Source: Euglena gracilis (taxonomy: Eukaryota > Euglenida > Euglenophyceae > Euglenales). From it: a stretch of DNA of 64,000 nt. A program made the position numbers and the translations under genes. The stretch covers positions 35,594,227-35,658,226 of the forward strand of contig CP154957.1 of NCBI GenBank assembly GCA_039621445.1, written 5' to 3'. The notes beneath the pieces are model-generated. The model saw only the letters and a program-made list of their open reading frames with translations. It ran no database searches and was not told where the DNA came from. Of this stretch, positions 49,829 to 59,060 are shown piece after piece. Positions within the stretch are counted from its first letter, which is position 1, and every line of letters begins with the position of its first letter.

Positions 49829-49996
49829 AGGCCTGTTCCCAAAGCAAAGCTGGCGGCCAAAGTGGACCAGTGGCTGGTGGAGCGTGAAGTGCTGCGGGCG
49901 CAGCGCAAGTTTGAAGACGCGGACGCCCTTCGCACAAAATTGCGCGACTTGGGAGTCGTCCTCAATGAAGAGGACCAGACCTGGTTTTTCCGCTGA
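49829..49996 (+). CDS. Repeat gene, unit 10 and stop
   Basis: GCACACAG acceptor, then KLAAKVDQWLVEREVLRAQ, RKFEDADALRTKLRDLGVV and LNEEDQTWFFR, TGA at 49994-49996. The most canonical full unit (ADALRTKL..LGVVL...D.TW). The protein ends four residues after the conserved Trp region begins, so this is the terminal exon. Confidence 0.85.
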   Translation, partial: RPVPKAKLAAKVDQWLVEREVLRAQRKFEDADALRTKLRDLGVVLNEEDQTWFFR

Positions 49997-50364
49997 TGTT
50001 CGCACATCCGCTGTTTCTGACCCTGCCTGACCTGTTACAGCACTCTCCCCCTGTTCTCAAGGTTTCTCAAAACTCACATTTGTCAGCTTTTTGGGGGGAT
50101 ATATGCAGCAAGCCTGTACGGGTGTTTTTTTCGGCCTACCAACTTTGGGCACTTATTTGGGCACTGTCAGGAATGGGGATTTTTCGCCATCTTTTTTTGG
50201 TGAAAAATACCCCCAGACCCCCCAAAGTCTTTGAAGGGGCGAGGACAAGCATGTTCGGTCGAGAAGCCGCAGAACATTGTTTTCTCATGTACTCGCAAAT
50301 TTTCCTTAAAAATTCATTTTTTTTGAAGTGGGGGGAGAGGCGTCAGCAGGTGGAGGACACCTTG

Positions 50365-50520
50365 GGCCCAGGGGGTTTCTTTAGGCCCAGTCAACCCGGG
50401 GGGCTGGGAGCCCCCCCCCCAGAAACAAAGTGAAACAGCGAAAAAAGTTGTGTCCAGCCCGGCCGGACGCCGGGCCAACCTGCCAACTGGGCTGCCCAGC
50501 TCACCCACTCCTGCTTTTTC
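50365..50520. mobile_element. Half of a miniature element (left part)
   Basis: CAGGGGGTTTCTTTAGG, GGGCTGGGAGCCCCCCCCCC and CAACTGGGCTGCCCAGCTC match the left half of 17164-17652. The matching right half appears at 61325-61527, on the far side of the DIRS cluster. Confidence 0.5.
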
Positions 50521-50540
50521 CTCTCTCATCGACCAATCGG

Positions 50541-50690
50541 GCTTCGCACTTCGGTTGGGTGATATCCTGCTTTCTTATGCCGGCGGTTTGTCGGTGTGTG
50601 TTTTGTGTTTTGTGTGTGTGTTTTGTTCCTGGTGTTTCGCGCTGCTTTTTGTTGCCGGAGCCGGCGGATCCTACGCCCTGTCGTCTGCGG
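50541..50690. repeat. Left inverted terminal repeat of the outer DIRS element
   Basis: GGGCTTCGCACTTCGG, ATCCTGCTTTCTTATGCCGG and TTGTTGCCGGAGCCGGCGG pair with the reverse strand of 61215-60230. A short GT-rich stretch (about 45 bp, 50597-50640) stands where the right copy has about 890 bp of CA/GT. Confidence 0.75.
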
Positions 50691-50702
50691 TTGAAAAAAA
50701 CG

Positions 50703-51045
50703 ATGTCAAAAAAGATGGCAGCAGAGACGATTTGTTCTTCGGAAGAAGACATCTACAGCGAGGCGTGGGAGCAACTCTTCCTCCAACCCTCGGCGGGGGG
50801 CCACATCCTAAAGAACACCGCGGCGGAAGCCCTCGCCGCCATCCTTGGAGGAGGCTGGGACAGCACAAAGTGCGCCAAGCAGATAAGGAGACTCAGGGCC
50901 TTGGTGAGCTCCCGGTTCGTGGACCATCTCAACGCATTTCTTTTACAGTATCGCACTCGTCTTGAACCTCGACCCGGCGTTGGCGGAGCTGTCGGACAAG
51001 TGTGCGGACGTGGCCTTTCACCTCTCAGACGTTTTGGGACAGGAT
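50703..51045 (+). CDS. Outer DIRS element, gag-like 5' part
   Basis: ATG at 50703, frame MSKKMAAETICSSEEDIYS, EAWEQLFLQPSAGGHILKN and AILGGGWDSTKCAKQIRRL. After a frame change near 50945 comes LDPALAELSDKCADVAFHL. It is helical with no enzyme motif and is broken at about 51045 by the nested element. Probably the ORF1/gag protein; a host exon is the alternative. Confidence 0.5.
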
Positions 51046-51052
51046 CGTACTC

Positions 51053-51205
51053 CCTCGAGGAAAACCGACCAGGGAGGAAGGGACTCCGAGGGCGAAGCAC
51101 AAAGACCTTGTGAGGCCATGCCTTGCTCGCCGGCGATCTTTTGTTTGATTGTGACGCGTTGGGTTAGGAGTCCCTGCTTAGTGCCGCCTCTGGAATTGGC
51201 TGACG
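51053..51205. repeat. Left end and inverted terminal repeat, nested DIRS
   Basis: CTTGTGAGGCCATGCCTTGC and GTGACGCGTTGGGTTAGGAG are complementary to 55591-55470. The outermost 50 bases (CCGACCAGGGAGGAAGGG) are complementary to 51360-51412 instead, as expected for DIRS ends. Confidence 0.8.
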
Positions 51206-51295
51206 ATGTGGCTCCGACGTGACGGCTGTCGTGACGCTTTCTCTTTCCCATTGGGGGGGTCCCTCCCCCTCTCCCCCCCTGGCCCCCATTTTCTG

Positions 51296-51664
51296 CTAAC
51301 CGAGGGCTTTTGAAGACAAATTTTCTTTTACGGCTGGGGGGGGGGGGTCGGGTTCACAAGGTGTTTGTGCTTCGCCCTCGGTGTCCCTTCCTCCCTGGTT
51401 GGTTTTCCTTGAGGGAATACGAGACACCTCGGGCTCTGCACTTTGCACTTGTGAGGCCTGATTGTGCACTGAAATTAGGGGGGTCGGGGCATTTTCCAGG
51501 GCATCTTGGGCACCAAGTCGTTGATAATTGGCCGTAAAAGCCTCCACCCCCCTCCACTGGCCAATCTCACAAACTTCTTGGGCAGAAAGGCCTAATTTTT
51601 TGAGTAAACCAACTCCTACCCCTCTTGTGGAGTGTGCCCCCCTAACCTGGGGGGGGTACCCCAT
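51296..51664 (-). CDS. Nested DIRS, tyrosine recombinase catalytic C-terminus
   Basis: The frame reads RGAHSTRGVGVGLLKKLGL, SAQEVCEIGQWRGVEAFT and ANYQRLGAQDALENAP. H-S-T-R is the HxxR box, GQW supplies the later His/Trp position, and NYQR holds the nucleophilic Tyr. This is the integrase of DIRS elements, which acts through a circular intermediate. The N-terminal half lies upstream in other frames (51700-52467). The C-terminal tail is read from the complementary region and may be past the true end. Confidence 0.8.
   Translation of the reverse strand: MGYPPQVRGAHSTRGVGVGLLKKLGLSAQEVCEIGQWRGVEAFTANYQRLGAQDALENAPTPLISVHNQASQVQSAEPEVSRIPSRKTNQGGRDTEGEAQTPCEPDPPPPAVKENLSSKALG
51355..51462. other. 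DIRS internal complementary region, nested copy
   Basis: TGCTTCGCCCTCGG plus CTTCCTCCCTGGTTGGTTTT is the complement of the left outer end (51053-51105). The next part, ACACCTCGGGCTCTGCACTT then GCACTTGTGAGG, is the complement of the right outer end (55580-55612). It templates circle closure in DIRS replication. Confidence 0.8.
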
Positions 51665-51973
51665 GTTTGGTCAAAAAATCTTTAGTTATTGAAGCAACGG
51701 TATGTGCACTAATGGGCTTAATAGGGGGTTTTAGTGAAATCAGAAGGCCCCCCCCAGGTCTGACAAATGACGAAATGGGATTATTTGAGGGCATTGTGAA
51801 ATGGACACAACTCTTTCCCATTTGTGGAATTTTCGGCCTTTACGCCTAATTTTAATATAGGGCGCATTGCCCAACACACTGGTTGTGCGTTTGATTCTCT
51901 CCAAATCTGAAGTTCTGTATAAACAGAGGATTCGTGAGCAAAAAAAATCAGTTCTGTGCACAATGTACACATA

Positions 51974-52467
51974 TCAATGGGAAAGGGGGCCAGCCCCAGG
52001 AGGATTGGGAGGGGATCCCAAAATGCACCATATTTTTCCAGACTTTGGTTCCGAAGCCTCTTGTAAGGTGCCAACGTGGTGTGTGGTGTGGAATCTCAAT
52101 CCACCAAACTCGGGAATCAAAAGAATAGCACTGTATGCATTACGTGCCTGGGCTTTAGAAAATTGAAGTAATTGTTCCAAAGCGTCGGCCACTTGGTCAG
52201 TTGTGGCTTCAGGGGGGGTACCTCCATTTTTTTTTGCAAATTAACCCCTAACAGCGTGAAAGCACTTTGATACCGTTTTAGACCGGGTTTTTTTCCCCAG
52301 GAAATTTTCACTGGTCTGATTTTGTATTTGTTTCTCCTCCAGGATTCGCCTGAGCAAATCATGCAAAGAAGGGGCCATCTGGGGGGTGGCATTTTCTCCC
52401 CCCTGCAGTTTTTGAACATGCCCCTGTAGGGGGTGATTTTCAGGCAGGGGGTCCCTGGCACTCTCAT
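51974..52467 (-). pseudogene. Nested DIRS, recombinase N-terminal domain, frameshifted
   Basis: Fragments in three frames: DLLRRILEEKQIQNQT, RYQSAFTLLGVNLQKKME and FSKAQARNAYSAILLIPEF. The same order (LERYNYCFQLLYALMEEMG, QARNAYSGCLLIPGF) occurs at 59422-58990. This corresponds to the SAM-like core-binding domain that precedes the catalytic domain in tyrosine recombinases. Confidence 0.65.
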
Positions 52468-52472
52468 CTTTA

Positions 52473-53229
52473 TTAATTGTGGCCACCAGGTGGCTGAATC
52501 CCAGTAAGTGGTGAGTGACCATCAAAAATTTGGTGTGGGGAAATGCTTTCAGTCTGGGGAGAAAATTTTGAATTGTTGACCATGGGGGGTTGGCATAAAG
52601 TCCCCCTATGTTGTCCAGTGGACAATGAAATACAAATTCTGAATTTTGACCAAGGGGGGTTGGCATCAAGTCCCCCCATGTTGTCCAGTGGACAATGAAA
52701 TGCATCCACTGCTGTGGCCTCCCAGTGGGGCCACCTGGCCACAAATATTGGCATTTTTTTTTGTTGCCTGGCGAGGCAAATCAATCTGTTTTCAACTGAA
52801 TGAAATTTTGGAAATACTGCCTTTGCCATTGAAAAAGTTGTGAATCTTGGGAGTAATCCCCCCTGTCCATTTCCCATCTGCTGATGGGGTATGCAAGGCA
52901 TTTGTCTGAAGGAACCCAATTTACTTGAAGGTTTATGTTGTGCTTCATGCACCATTTGAAAAAGGGTCGAAGCATTTTGTTGAAGGGGGTCTTTCTCCCC
53001 CCCCCTTTGTCAGGTAATAGAAAATTCCCTGATTGTCTACTGATAGGGGCACAGTTTCCCCTGGTTTGCTTAAACTTTTCACTGTGTTGATTGCTGCGTG
53101 CAATTCTTTGACGTGTATATGTAAAATGGAGTTTTCTGTCCAAAACTCCTGGACAGTACTTCCAGTGCGGCTATCTAGCCCCGCCCCACGCATGGGTGCT
53201 GCTGTCTGAGTGAAACTCTCTGGTTTCAC
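52473..53229 (-). pseudogene. Nested DIRS, RNase H and tail, frameshifted
   Basis: HVKELHAAINTVKSLSKPG, VPLSVDNQGIFYYL, then WCMKHNINLQVNWVPSDK and SRWEMDRGDYSQDSQLF, then ARWPHWEATAVDAFHCP and DANPPWSK. This is the DIRS RNase H (E, VDNQ, WVPS) and the following conserved tail. A 70-bp tandem duplication lies at 52578-52718. Several frame changes. Confidence 0.8.
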
Positions 53230-54009
53230 CTTGGGGGAAGGGTCTGCCCCCCCAGGTGTCCAACAGAATTTTTATTTCCCGTAATTGGGTTTTGATTTCT
53301 TGAGAAATGAGGTGCTTTGAGTGCCAGGGGGCTGCAGAATTTGTAACGAGAAAATTGGCCAGAGAATCTGTGAAAGCCCTTAAAAAGGGCAGGGCCATTA
53401 GGTTGCACCTTATTTGTCCCAAAATGGAAACTAGCTGCCTTTTTGACATGTAATCCTTTTTTACGATTTCCCCCAGTTCCTTCTTTATTGTCTTGACTTT
53501 CTGGGGGGTCACCTGCAATTTTCCTTTTTGAAAGTTCAGTTCAAAGCCCAGATGATTTACAATTTTGGTGGGTTGCAGGGTTGATTTTTTGACATTGATT
53601 TTGAACCTTGGGTTTAATAAATCCTTTGTCACTGTGTTCAGATGACTTTGCAATTGTTTTTTGGGTGGGATCAACCAGTAAAATGTCGTCCAGGTATATA
53701 AACACCTGGATGCCCCTTTTTCTCCAAAGTTTTTCGAATGTTTGCATAACCCCCATGAAAATCTGGGGCATCACGTTTAGGCCAAGCCAGCCTGCCTGGA
53801 GTTCCCAGGTGAGTCCCCCCACCTGGTGTCTTAAAAAGGGCCTGAGGGCTGGGTTTACTGGGATGTGGAAAAACGCATCCTTTAAATCTATTTTGGCTGC
53901 CCAGTGGCCTTTTTGCAAAACTGGAAAAATGTTCTGGATGTGATCCAGTCTGAAGGGTTTTACTTGGAAATGTTGATTTATTTCCCTGCAGTTGCTGATC
54001 ATTCTCCAT
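53171..54009 (-). CDS. Nested DIRS, reverse transcriptase
   Basis: MISNCREINQHFQVKPFRL, AKIDLKDAFFHIPVNP, WLGLNVMPQIFMGVMQTFE, then FIYLDDILLVDPTQK. After a frame change come LGFELNFQKGKLQVTPQKV, SKRQLVSILGQIRCN and the RNase H start FHSDSSTHAWGG. KIDLKDAFF and YLDD hold the three metal-binding aspartates. One frameshift near 53680 separates the halves. Confidence 0.9.
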
Positions 54010-54092
54010 TTTACTGCCCCCCTTCTGGTTTTGATATCAAAAAACAGGGGAATAAATGCTGGGTTTTGAAATTACCCACTCTTTTTACTGAA

Positions 54093-54665
54093 TCAGTTCT
54101 TTTTTTGTAGTCCATAAAAATTTTCGCTGGCTGCTTTAAATCCAGGTTGGCTCCGGTCTTTGGGTGGGTGGACAATCTGGGGGGATTTACCAAGGGGGTT
54201 GAATGCCATCCTTGATGAGCTGACAGTTTGCTGGGGTGCGTTTTTCTGACACCATTTCAAGCTGTTTTGGAGTCTTTGATGCAGGGGGGTTTCTCCCCAT
54301 TTTTTCTCCTTTGCGTTTATCTTTTTCAGCAGTGTATTTTGGGGGGGGGGCTGGGTTGGGGTTGTTGGACATGGGACAGCCCCTAGAGCCCTTAGGGATT
54401 GAGCATTTTGCAAAGTTAAATCATTCTGGGGAGATGTGCATGCATGGTTGCCCTCTCTCCACACACTCTCTCTGGAGGATTCTCCTCCTTCCACCTGATC
54501 CTTGTTGAGGGAAACTGGGGTTCCCTCTTCCTCCTGGGGCTGATGATTTATATAAAGAGCCCCTCTGCGGCTGCCCCCTCGCTTCTGGCCCCAGTGGTCC
54601 GTGCATAATGGGCCCAGCAGGCTTGAAAATAAATGGCCTTCATGGCCCTGGTGTGTTGCCTTCAT
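54093..54665 (-). CDS. Nested DIRS, gag-RT linker
   Basis: The frame MKATHQGHEGHLFSSLLGP, QEEEGTPVSLNKDQVEGG, then HQRLQNSLKWCQKNAP and MAFNPLGKSP leads toward the RT start. The same text occurs in the third copy at 63420-64000. Likely the end of ORF1 and the N-terminus of the pol ORF. Confidence 0.6.
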   Translation of the reverse strand: MKATHQGHEGHLFSSLLGPLCTDHWGQKRGGSRRGALYINHQPQEEEGTPVSLNKDQVEGGESSRESVWREGNHACTSPQNDLTLQNAQSLRALGAVPCPTTPTQPPPQNTLLKKINAKEKKWGETPLHQRLQNSLKWCQKNAPQQTVSSSRMAFNPLGKSPQIVHPPKDRSQPGFKAASENFYGLQKKN

Positions 54666-54741
54666 GGCCTGGGGAATACCGTCGTGGCCCAGCAGATATT
54701 CGCCGCCATGGCCCTGCTTTGAAAGGGTCCCCTGCCCTTGT

Positions 54742-55332
54742 TTAATGGTCTTGACCCCCCTTGGGTCTTGGTATTCTTTCTCTGTTCTTGGCTCCCATGC
54801 CCAATTGAAATCTTTTTTGGGGCATTGAGGCCCCTGCCTTTTTGTGGGGAATGTCTAAAAGACTTTTGAAAAGAAGTTTTTGGCAGACCTTTGGTTGACC
54901 TCTCTCAGTGGGAATTGACTGGAAATACTGGCCTCCATGGCCTCTGTGATGTTCTCCCCCTTGGCCTTGGTTCCATCTGCCCATGTGGGCTCTGGCCCTT
55001 TGACCTGAATTCCTTGCTGGCATTTTAAATTGTAAGGGTACTTGGCCCTGGAAGACCTGTCTGGTCTGGGCCTTGGAAGATCTGTCTTGGCTGGGCCTTG
55101 GAAGGCCTGGGGCCATTGGTCCTTTCCCCTTTCTGGACTTCTTGACCACTGTCTGCCAAGGGCTGTGGCCACTGGGGGGGGGGGTGGTTTGGCTGTGGTG
55201 ATATTTCTGGGAAGGGTGGGGAAGGGTGACCACAGCTTGCCACGGCTTGTCCGCATCTCCAGGTTCTCCATCTGCTGCGGCCACCGCTGCCTCTCGTCTT
55301 AATACCAATTTCTTGCCCAATTTATCTTTCAT
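54742..55332 (-). CDS. Nested DIRS, gag-like ORF (196 codons)
   Basis: Starts MKDKLGKKLVLRREAAVAA, continues with Pro/Gln/Gly-rich repeats (MGRWNQGQGGEHHRGHGG, RSSKAQTRQVFQGQ). It is basic and low in hydrophobics, as expected for an RNA-binding gag-like ORF1 product. The third copy at 62790 is closely similar (FQGQVPLQFK, MGRWNQGQGGE). Confidence 0.75.
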   Translation of the reverse strand: MKDKLGKKLVLRREAAVAAADGEPGDADKPWQAVVTLPHPSQKYHHSQTTPPPSGHSPWQTVVKKSRKGKGPMAPGLPRPSQDRSSKAQTRQVFQGQVPLQFKMPARNSGQRARAHMGRWNQGQGGEHHRGHGGQYFQSIPTERGQPKVCQKLLFKSLLDIPHKKAGASMPQKRFQLGMGAKNRERIPRPKGGQDH

Positions 55333-55469
55333 TGAAGTCAGTTATTGAATTGTTTCGAAGTTTGATATTCAGCTGGTTCTTCTCGTTCGGTAATTTGAAT
55401 TTGACCTTCTTTGGTGACTTCGTAGTCTTGAGTTGAGGTGTTGTCCTTTCTCCTGGGTGTCGAAGGACA

Positions 55470-55612
55470 ATTTAGGAATCAGCCGGACAAGCAGAAGCTG
55501 CGGCGAAAAAGGGCATTCAGCAGGTACTCCTAACCCAACGCGTCACAATCAAAAAGCAGATCACCGGCGAGCAAGGAATGGCCTCACAAGGGCAAAGTGC
55601 GGAGCGGGGGGT
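55470..55612. repeat. Right inverted terminal repeat, nested DIRS
   Basis: CTCCTAACCCAACGCGTCAC and GCAAGGAATGGCCTCACAAG are complementary to 51104-51205. Its outer edge (AAGTGCGGAGC) is copied in the internal complementary region. Confidence 0.8.
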
Positions 55613-55689
55613 GTCGCTGGCGGGGGGGGACCTACGTCAGGATCACCTCCAGCCGCGAGAAGCCAGGGAGCGGGCGACTCCACGGATAC

Positions 55690-55983
55690 TGAGAACGAAG
55701 ACGAAGACGCAGAAGCGAAGAGCTTCTTCCTTGGGAGGCACTGTCTCTGCCCCTGCCAGCGGACCTGGCACTGTGCGCCCGGAAAGCCCTGCAAGGTAAA
55801 CGTTTGGACATGAGGCATGTCCTGACAGATGTTTCCGTCTTTTCGGGGTTGAAACAGCGAGCTGAAGACAACAATCAACAAGCAGATGGACGCTCGATAG
55901 TGGACAAGTTTCTGAAAGGAGTACAACCACGTATGCTGAATGCCATGCGGCTGCCGGCAACCTTGCACCCTTATCAAGGGTGA
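55690..55983 (+). CDS. Outer DIRS element, gag-like middle part
   Basis: An open frame without ATG reads LLPWEALSLPLPADLALCA, RKALQGKRLDMRHVLTDVS, VFSGLKQRAEDNNQQADG and FLKGVQPRMLNAMRLPAT, ending at TGA 55981-55983. It resumes the helical protein broken at 51045. An overlapping frame (STDTENEDEDAEAKSFF) is acidic and may be a competing exon. Confidence 0.45.
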
Positions 55984-56049
55984 AAGTTGGCCTCGAGGAA
56001 TGAATTTTCTTACTGCTTGGAATGCCCATGAGTGCTGTGCACCTCAAGG

Positions 56050-56345
56050 AAATGTCAGAATGGATTCAGGAGAGTTCAGGGAAGATTCTTCAGTGATGAG
56101 CATCTGGTGAGGCTGTACCTCGGCTGTAAATGCCATGGGATGCAGTCTGTGATGAAACGTTCTGACATGGGGGTGCAGACTGACGAAGACATTGCCAGAG
56201 ATGACATGGTGCAGGCTGTGACATGCAATGTTCAGCAATGTGATGAGGAAGATGAGATGAAGACAGAGGCTTGTCGCAAGCCATCTCAATCAAATCTAAG
56301 AAGACAGAGAAGACTGAGACTCATGTCTGAGATGTCCAAGTTGGT
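56050..56345 (+). CDS. Outer DIRS element, open segment
   Basis: The frame reads GRFFSDEHLVRLYLGCKC, KRSDMGVQTDEDIARDDM, QQCDEEDEMKTEACRKPS and LRLMSEMSKLVMSRC. It is charged and cysteine-containing, with no known motif. Either a gag-like part or an embedded host exon. Confidence 0.4.
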
Positions 56346-56799
56346 GATGAGCCGCTGCTACCATTCCCCCCTGGAAAATGACATCCTAGTGTTCGGAACC
56401 TTTCTTCTGTGTTGTGGCTTTGCCTTTTTCCATGGCCTTGAAAAGTTTGCTCGTTTTTGCAGGTGGCATTCGTTGCCCCGGCAGATTCTGTGGCACTTGA
56501 AAGGTTATTTTTCCTGCACAAACTGCCCCCCATGACTTCTGTGGCACACATAAATGCGTTTGCCCAATGTTCGGTTGTGGCATTGTGTGGGGAAGATCTG
56601 TTTGCTCGTTTGAATCGTGGCGGCTCTCTTGTGTGCGGCTACCCCGGCAATCTGTGGCACAGAGGGATGGAGCATTAGCCCACCAGGGGGGGGGGGGACA
56701 CACATCTGCAGCGACTGTGGACTACGTCGTGAAATCAACTGCTGGAGTTGTTTTTGAGGAGGGGAGTGTGACAGTCGCACACATAGGAAGATCCCAATT

Positions 56800-57295
56800 C
56801 ACATCATGGCCATGCATTTTTCTGTCTTTAACGGAGCAATGCCGTACACTGATTTCAAAGGTATTCTGTGCAGTTGCTTCGTGGTTTTGAAATCCTTTTG
56901 GCAAGCTTGCGCCCAAGGGGAAAAATCAAAGAGTTCAAGATTCAGAATGTCTGATTGGCACATGCCAGACCAGGGAATTGCGGTGGATGCGGCACTCAGA
57001 CCGACATTTTTCTAGAGGACACCTTGTACAACCTGTGCCAACAACTGTTGTGACAGTTGTGAAGAGAGGAAGATCCTAATTCACATCCTGGCCATCCATT
57101 TTTCTGTCTTTAAGGGAGCAATGGCGTTAACTGATTTCAAGGGTATTCTGTGCACTGCTTTGTGCTTTTGAAATCATTTTGGCAAGCTGGCGCCCAAGGG
57201 GAAACAGCAAAGAGTTCAAGATTGAGAATGTATGGTTGCCACATGCCAGACAAGGGAATTGCGGCGGAGGCAGCACTCAGACCGACACAATCAGT
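56800..57295. repeat. Tandem segmental duplication, about 205 bp, period about 290
   Basis: 56800-57005 and 57085-57292 match (TTTTTCTGTCTTTAA-GGAGCAATG, TTTTGGCAAGCTTGCGCCC, ACATGCCAGAC-AGGGAATTGCGG). Each encodes FKGILC then LKSFWQA-AQGE, with small differences. Confidence 0.85.
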
Positions 57296-57299
57296 GTAT

Positions 57300-57921
57300 T
57301 CGGCCCTGTACAATCAGTGGTTCGCTCCCAGAGGAACCTCCGCCAGAGAAGTCGAAGTGGGAAGGTCGCAAGCAAAATCTCTGTCTGTGTCCATGAATGG
57401 TACTACCTTGCCGAGACTGAAGTACAAATTCTACGTGAAAGTAAGCGAAGGTCAATACTTGGAGCTGTGGCTGAGTCCAAAAACGTCTTGTTCACAACAG
57501 CGGATCTACAAGTGGACAGAACCGTCCAGAACATCAATGGAGCAGGTAGATCAGACAGCAGACCAAAATGCTCCATGTCGCATTTTCCCACCCGCACAGG
57601 GTGGAGGCATTGGAGATTACATTTCTCCACCCTGTGTACAGGAAGGGTGGCATGGGCGGTTTCCCCCTCAACAGGAGCTATGACAGTTCGCATCTATCCC
57701 CATGGCGGGGAAAGAGCCTTGGAAAAGGCAGAATGTTTGGAGCCAAGGGACGAGGTCGTGGCCCATCAGGCTGGCCGGGCAGGTTCCAGAGTAAGCCCAA
57801 AATCCATGGCGGTTCTCAGAAGTCTGCGGGTACCATTCCCAGTTACACAGTAACCCCTGGAACAAATGATTCAGGTCACAGTTATAGCGTGGGGACACTC
57901 TCATGCCACAGAAGCTACTGA
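57300..57921 (+). CDS. Outer DIRS element, gag-like 3' part
   Basis: Two overlapping frames: LPRLKYKFYVKVSEGQYLE then LWLSPKTSCSQQRIYKW; and RSYDSSHLSPWRGKSLGKG then GAKGRGRGPSGWPGRFQS. The Gly/Arg-rich second frame resembles the basic ends of gag-like proteins. A frame change is needed to join them. Confidence 0.5.
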
Positions 57922-57939
57922 AAAGTCTACCCTGTTGGA

Positions 57940-58400
57940 AAAGACATGGAATCCATTTCTATGCCAAACTCTTCTGCACGGAATTCAGCCAGATTTTTCC
58001 CTACCCCCCATCCTTTCAAAAGCAGAATATCTTATGGCCCAGAAGAAATTACCTCAGCAAAAAGCATTTTGAGGGATTACAAACCCTCAGGAGCAGTCAA
58101 GGAATTACCTCCAAACTCTGTCTCCAGACACTTGGTACCTTGGTTAATCGTTACCAAACAGGAAAAAGACAAAACGAAACATCGGCTAAACACGAATTGC
58201 AAAGAGTCGAACAAATTTTTCATAGGCCCCCCTTCAAGTTAACCACTTTGTCAGGGATATTCCCCTAACTACAACAGGGTTGGTGGGGGAGGGGGAATCT
58301 GGACCTGAAAGGTGTGTATTTCCAACTGCCTCTCCACCCCCTCCTGAATAAAATCTCCATTTACAAGTGGGGGACACCATGTGGAAATTCCAGTCAGCTT
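57940..58400 (+). pseudogene. Outer DIRS element, truncated reverse transcriptase
   Basis: EEITSAKSILRDYKPSGAV, NSVSRHLVPWLIVTKQEK and HRLNTNCKESNKFF match the start of DIRS RT. LDLKGVYFQLPLHPLLN follows, and the frame jumps straight to the RNase H side. The YxDD-bearing palm is deleted. Confidence 0.75.
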
Positions 58401-59060
58401 GAGGGGATGGAGGGGGTTAGATCTGACCTCTGGACAAAAACTGCACAATTTCTGGCGAAGCAACCGGGATTGTTATATAAGTTTAAAAGGACTGTCAGCA
58501 GCAAAAGACACCATCATGTCATTAACAAAACCAGGAGAGTCGGTGGTTCTTCAGGTAGACAATCAGGTAGCTGCCAGAACCTTCAAAAGCAAGGGGGAGG
58601 ATAAACACCCTACAAGACATCCTTCCACCCCTCTTGGTTTGGGCAATCAAAAACCATGTCCAATTCAGAGTGCAGTTGGTACCCAGCCAGCAGATGAAAG
58701 CAAACAGGTTGTCCCGGTGGACCCAGGACACAGGGGATTATACCCTCAACAACCATCTTTTTCAAAACATTCACCACCACTTCAGATAGCATGTCAACCA
58801 AGTGGTAGATTGCTTTGCCAGCCCAGGAAATTCAAATTTTCACAAATTCATTTCACGGTGGCCTCACCACAAGGCCTTCAGAGTGGATGCCTTAAACTTC
58901 CCCCTGAACGAATTATCACTTGTCTGGGCAAACGCACCCTGGAAAGTCATTCCAAACTGGCTGCATCGATTCAGGGACCACCGCCACATGATCAGAAAAC
59001 CCAGGGATAAGCAAGCAACCACTGTAGGCATTTCTTGCCTGGAAAACAGATAACTGAAAT
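58400..59060 (+). pseudogene. Outer DIRS element, RNase H and tail
   Basis: AKDTIMSLTKPGESVVLQV then DNQVAARTFKSKGE is the RNase H core. After a frame change comes VDCFASPGNSNFHKFISRW, PHHKAFRVDALNFPLN and VWANAPWKVIPNWLHRF, the conserved DIRS tail. Confidence 0.75.

Larger units (their letters stand above)
32817..49996 (+). other. Gene (or gene cluster) of about ten CysRS-like helical hairpins
   Basis: Exons across 17 kb encode repeats of one unit of about 45-50 residues: helix 1 with pattern (V/I)xxLLxERDxHRxxxDYxxAD, helix 2 with xxLxxxG, then (V/I)xLxDxxxxW. This matches the C-terminal helical hairpin known from cysteinyl-tRNA synthetases (AD-x-(I/L)R-x-x-L...G-(I/V)-x-(L/V)-x-D...W). 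No synthetase catalytic motif (HIGH, KMSKS) is seen, so this is a stand-alone repeat array, likely an RNA- or protein-binding scaffold. Six or more units are split by an intron between the helices. The last unit ends in TGA at 49994. All on the plus strand; splice connections are inferred. Confidence 0.65.
51045..55612 (-). mobile_element. DIRS-like retrotransposon, minus strand, nearly complete
   Basis: Reading the minus strand: right terminal repeat (55591-55470), gag-like ORF, RT, RNase H, tail,tyrosine recombinase, internal complementary region (51462-51355), left terminal repeat (51104-51205). The two terminal repeats are inverted (CTTGTGAGGCCATGCCTTGC on one side, its complement on the other). 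The complementary region joins copies of both outer ends. A catalytic YLDD and recombinase HSTR are present, but several frames are shifted, so it is probably inactive. Confidence 0.88.

Noticed and set aside
32817-49996. A complete cysteinyl-tRNA synthetase
   Set aside because: Only the C-terminal hairpin pattern is present, repeated; the HIGH and KMSKS motifs and zinc ligands are absent.
51045-55612. Ty3/Gypsy or LINE assignment of the RT element
   Set aside because: No direct LTRs, DDE integrase or endonuclease was found. Inverted terminal repeats, internal complementary region and a tyrosine recombinase (HxxR...Y) point to DIRS.
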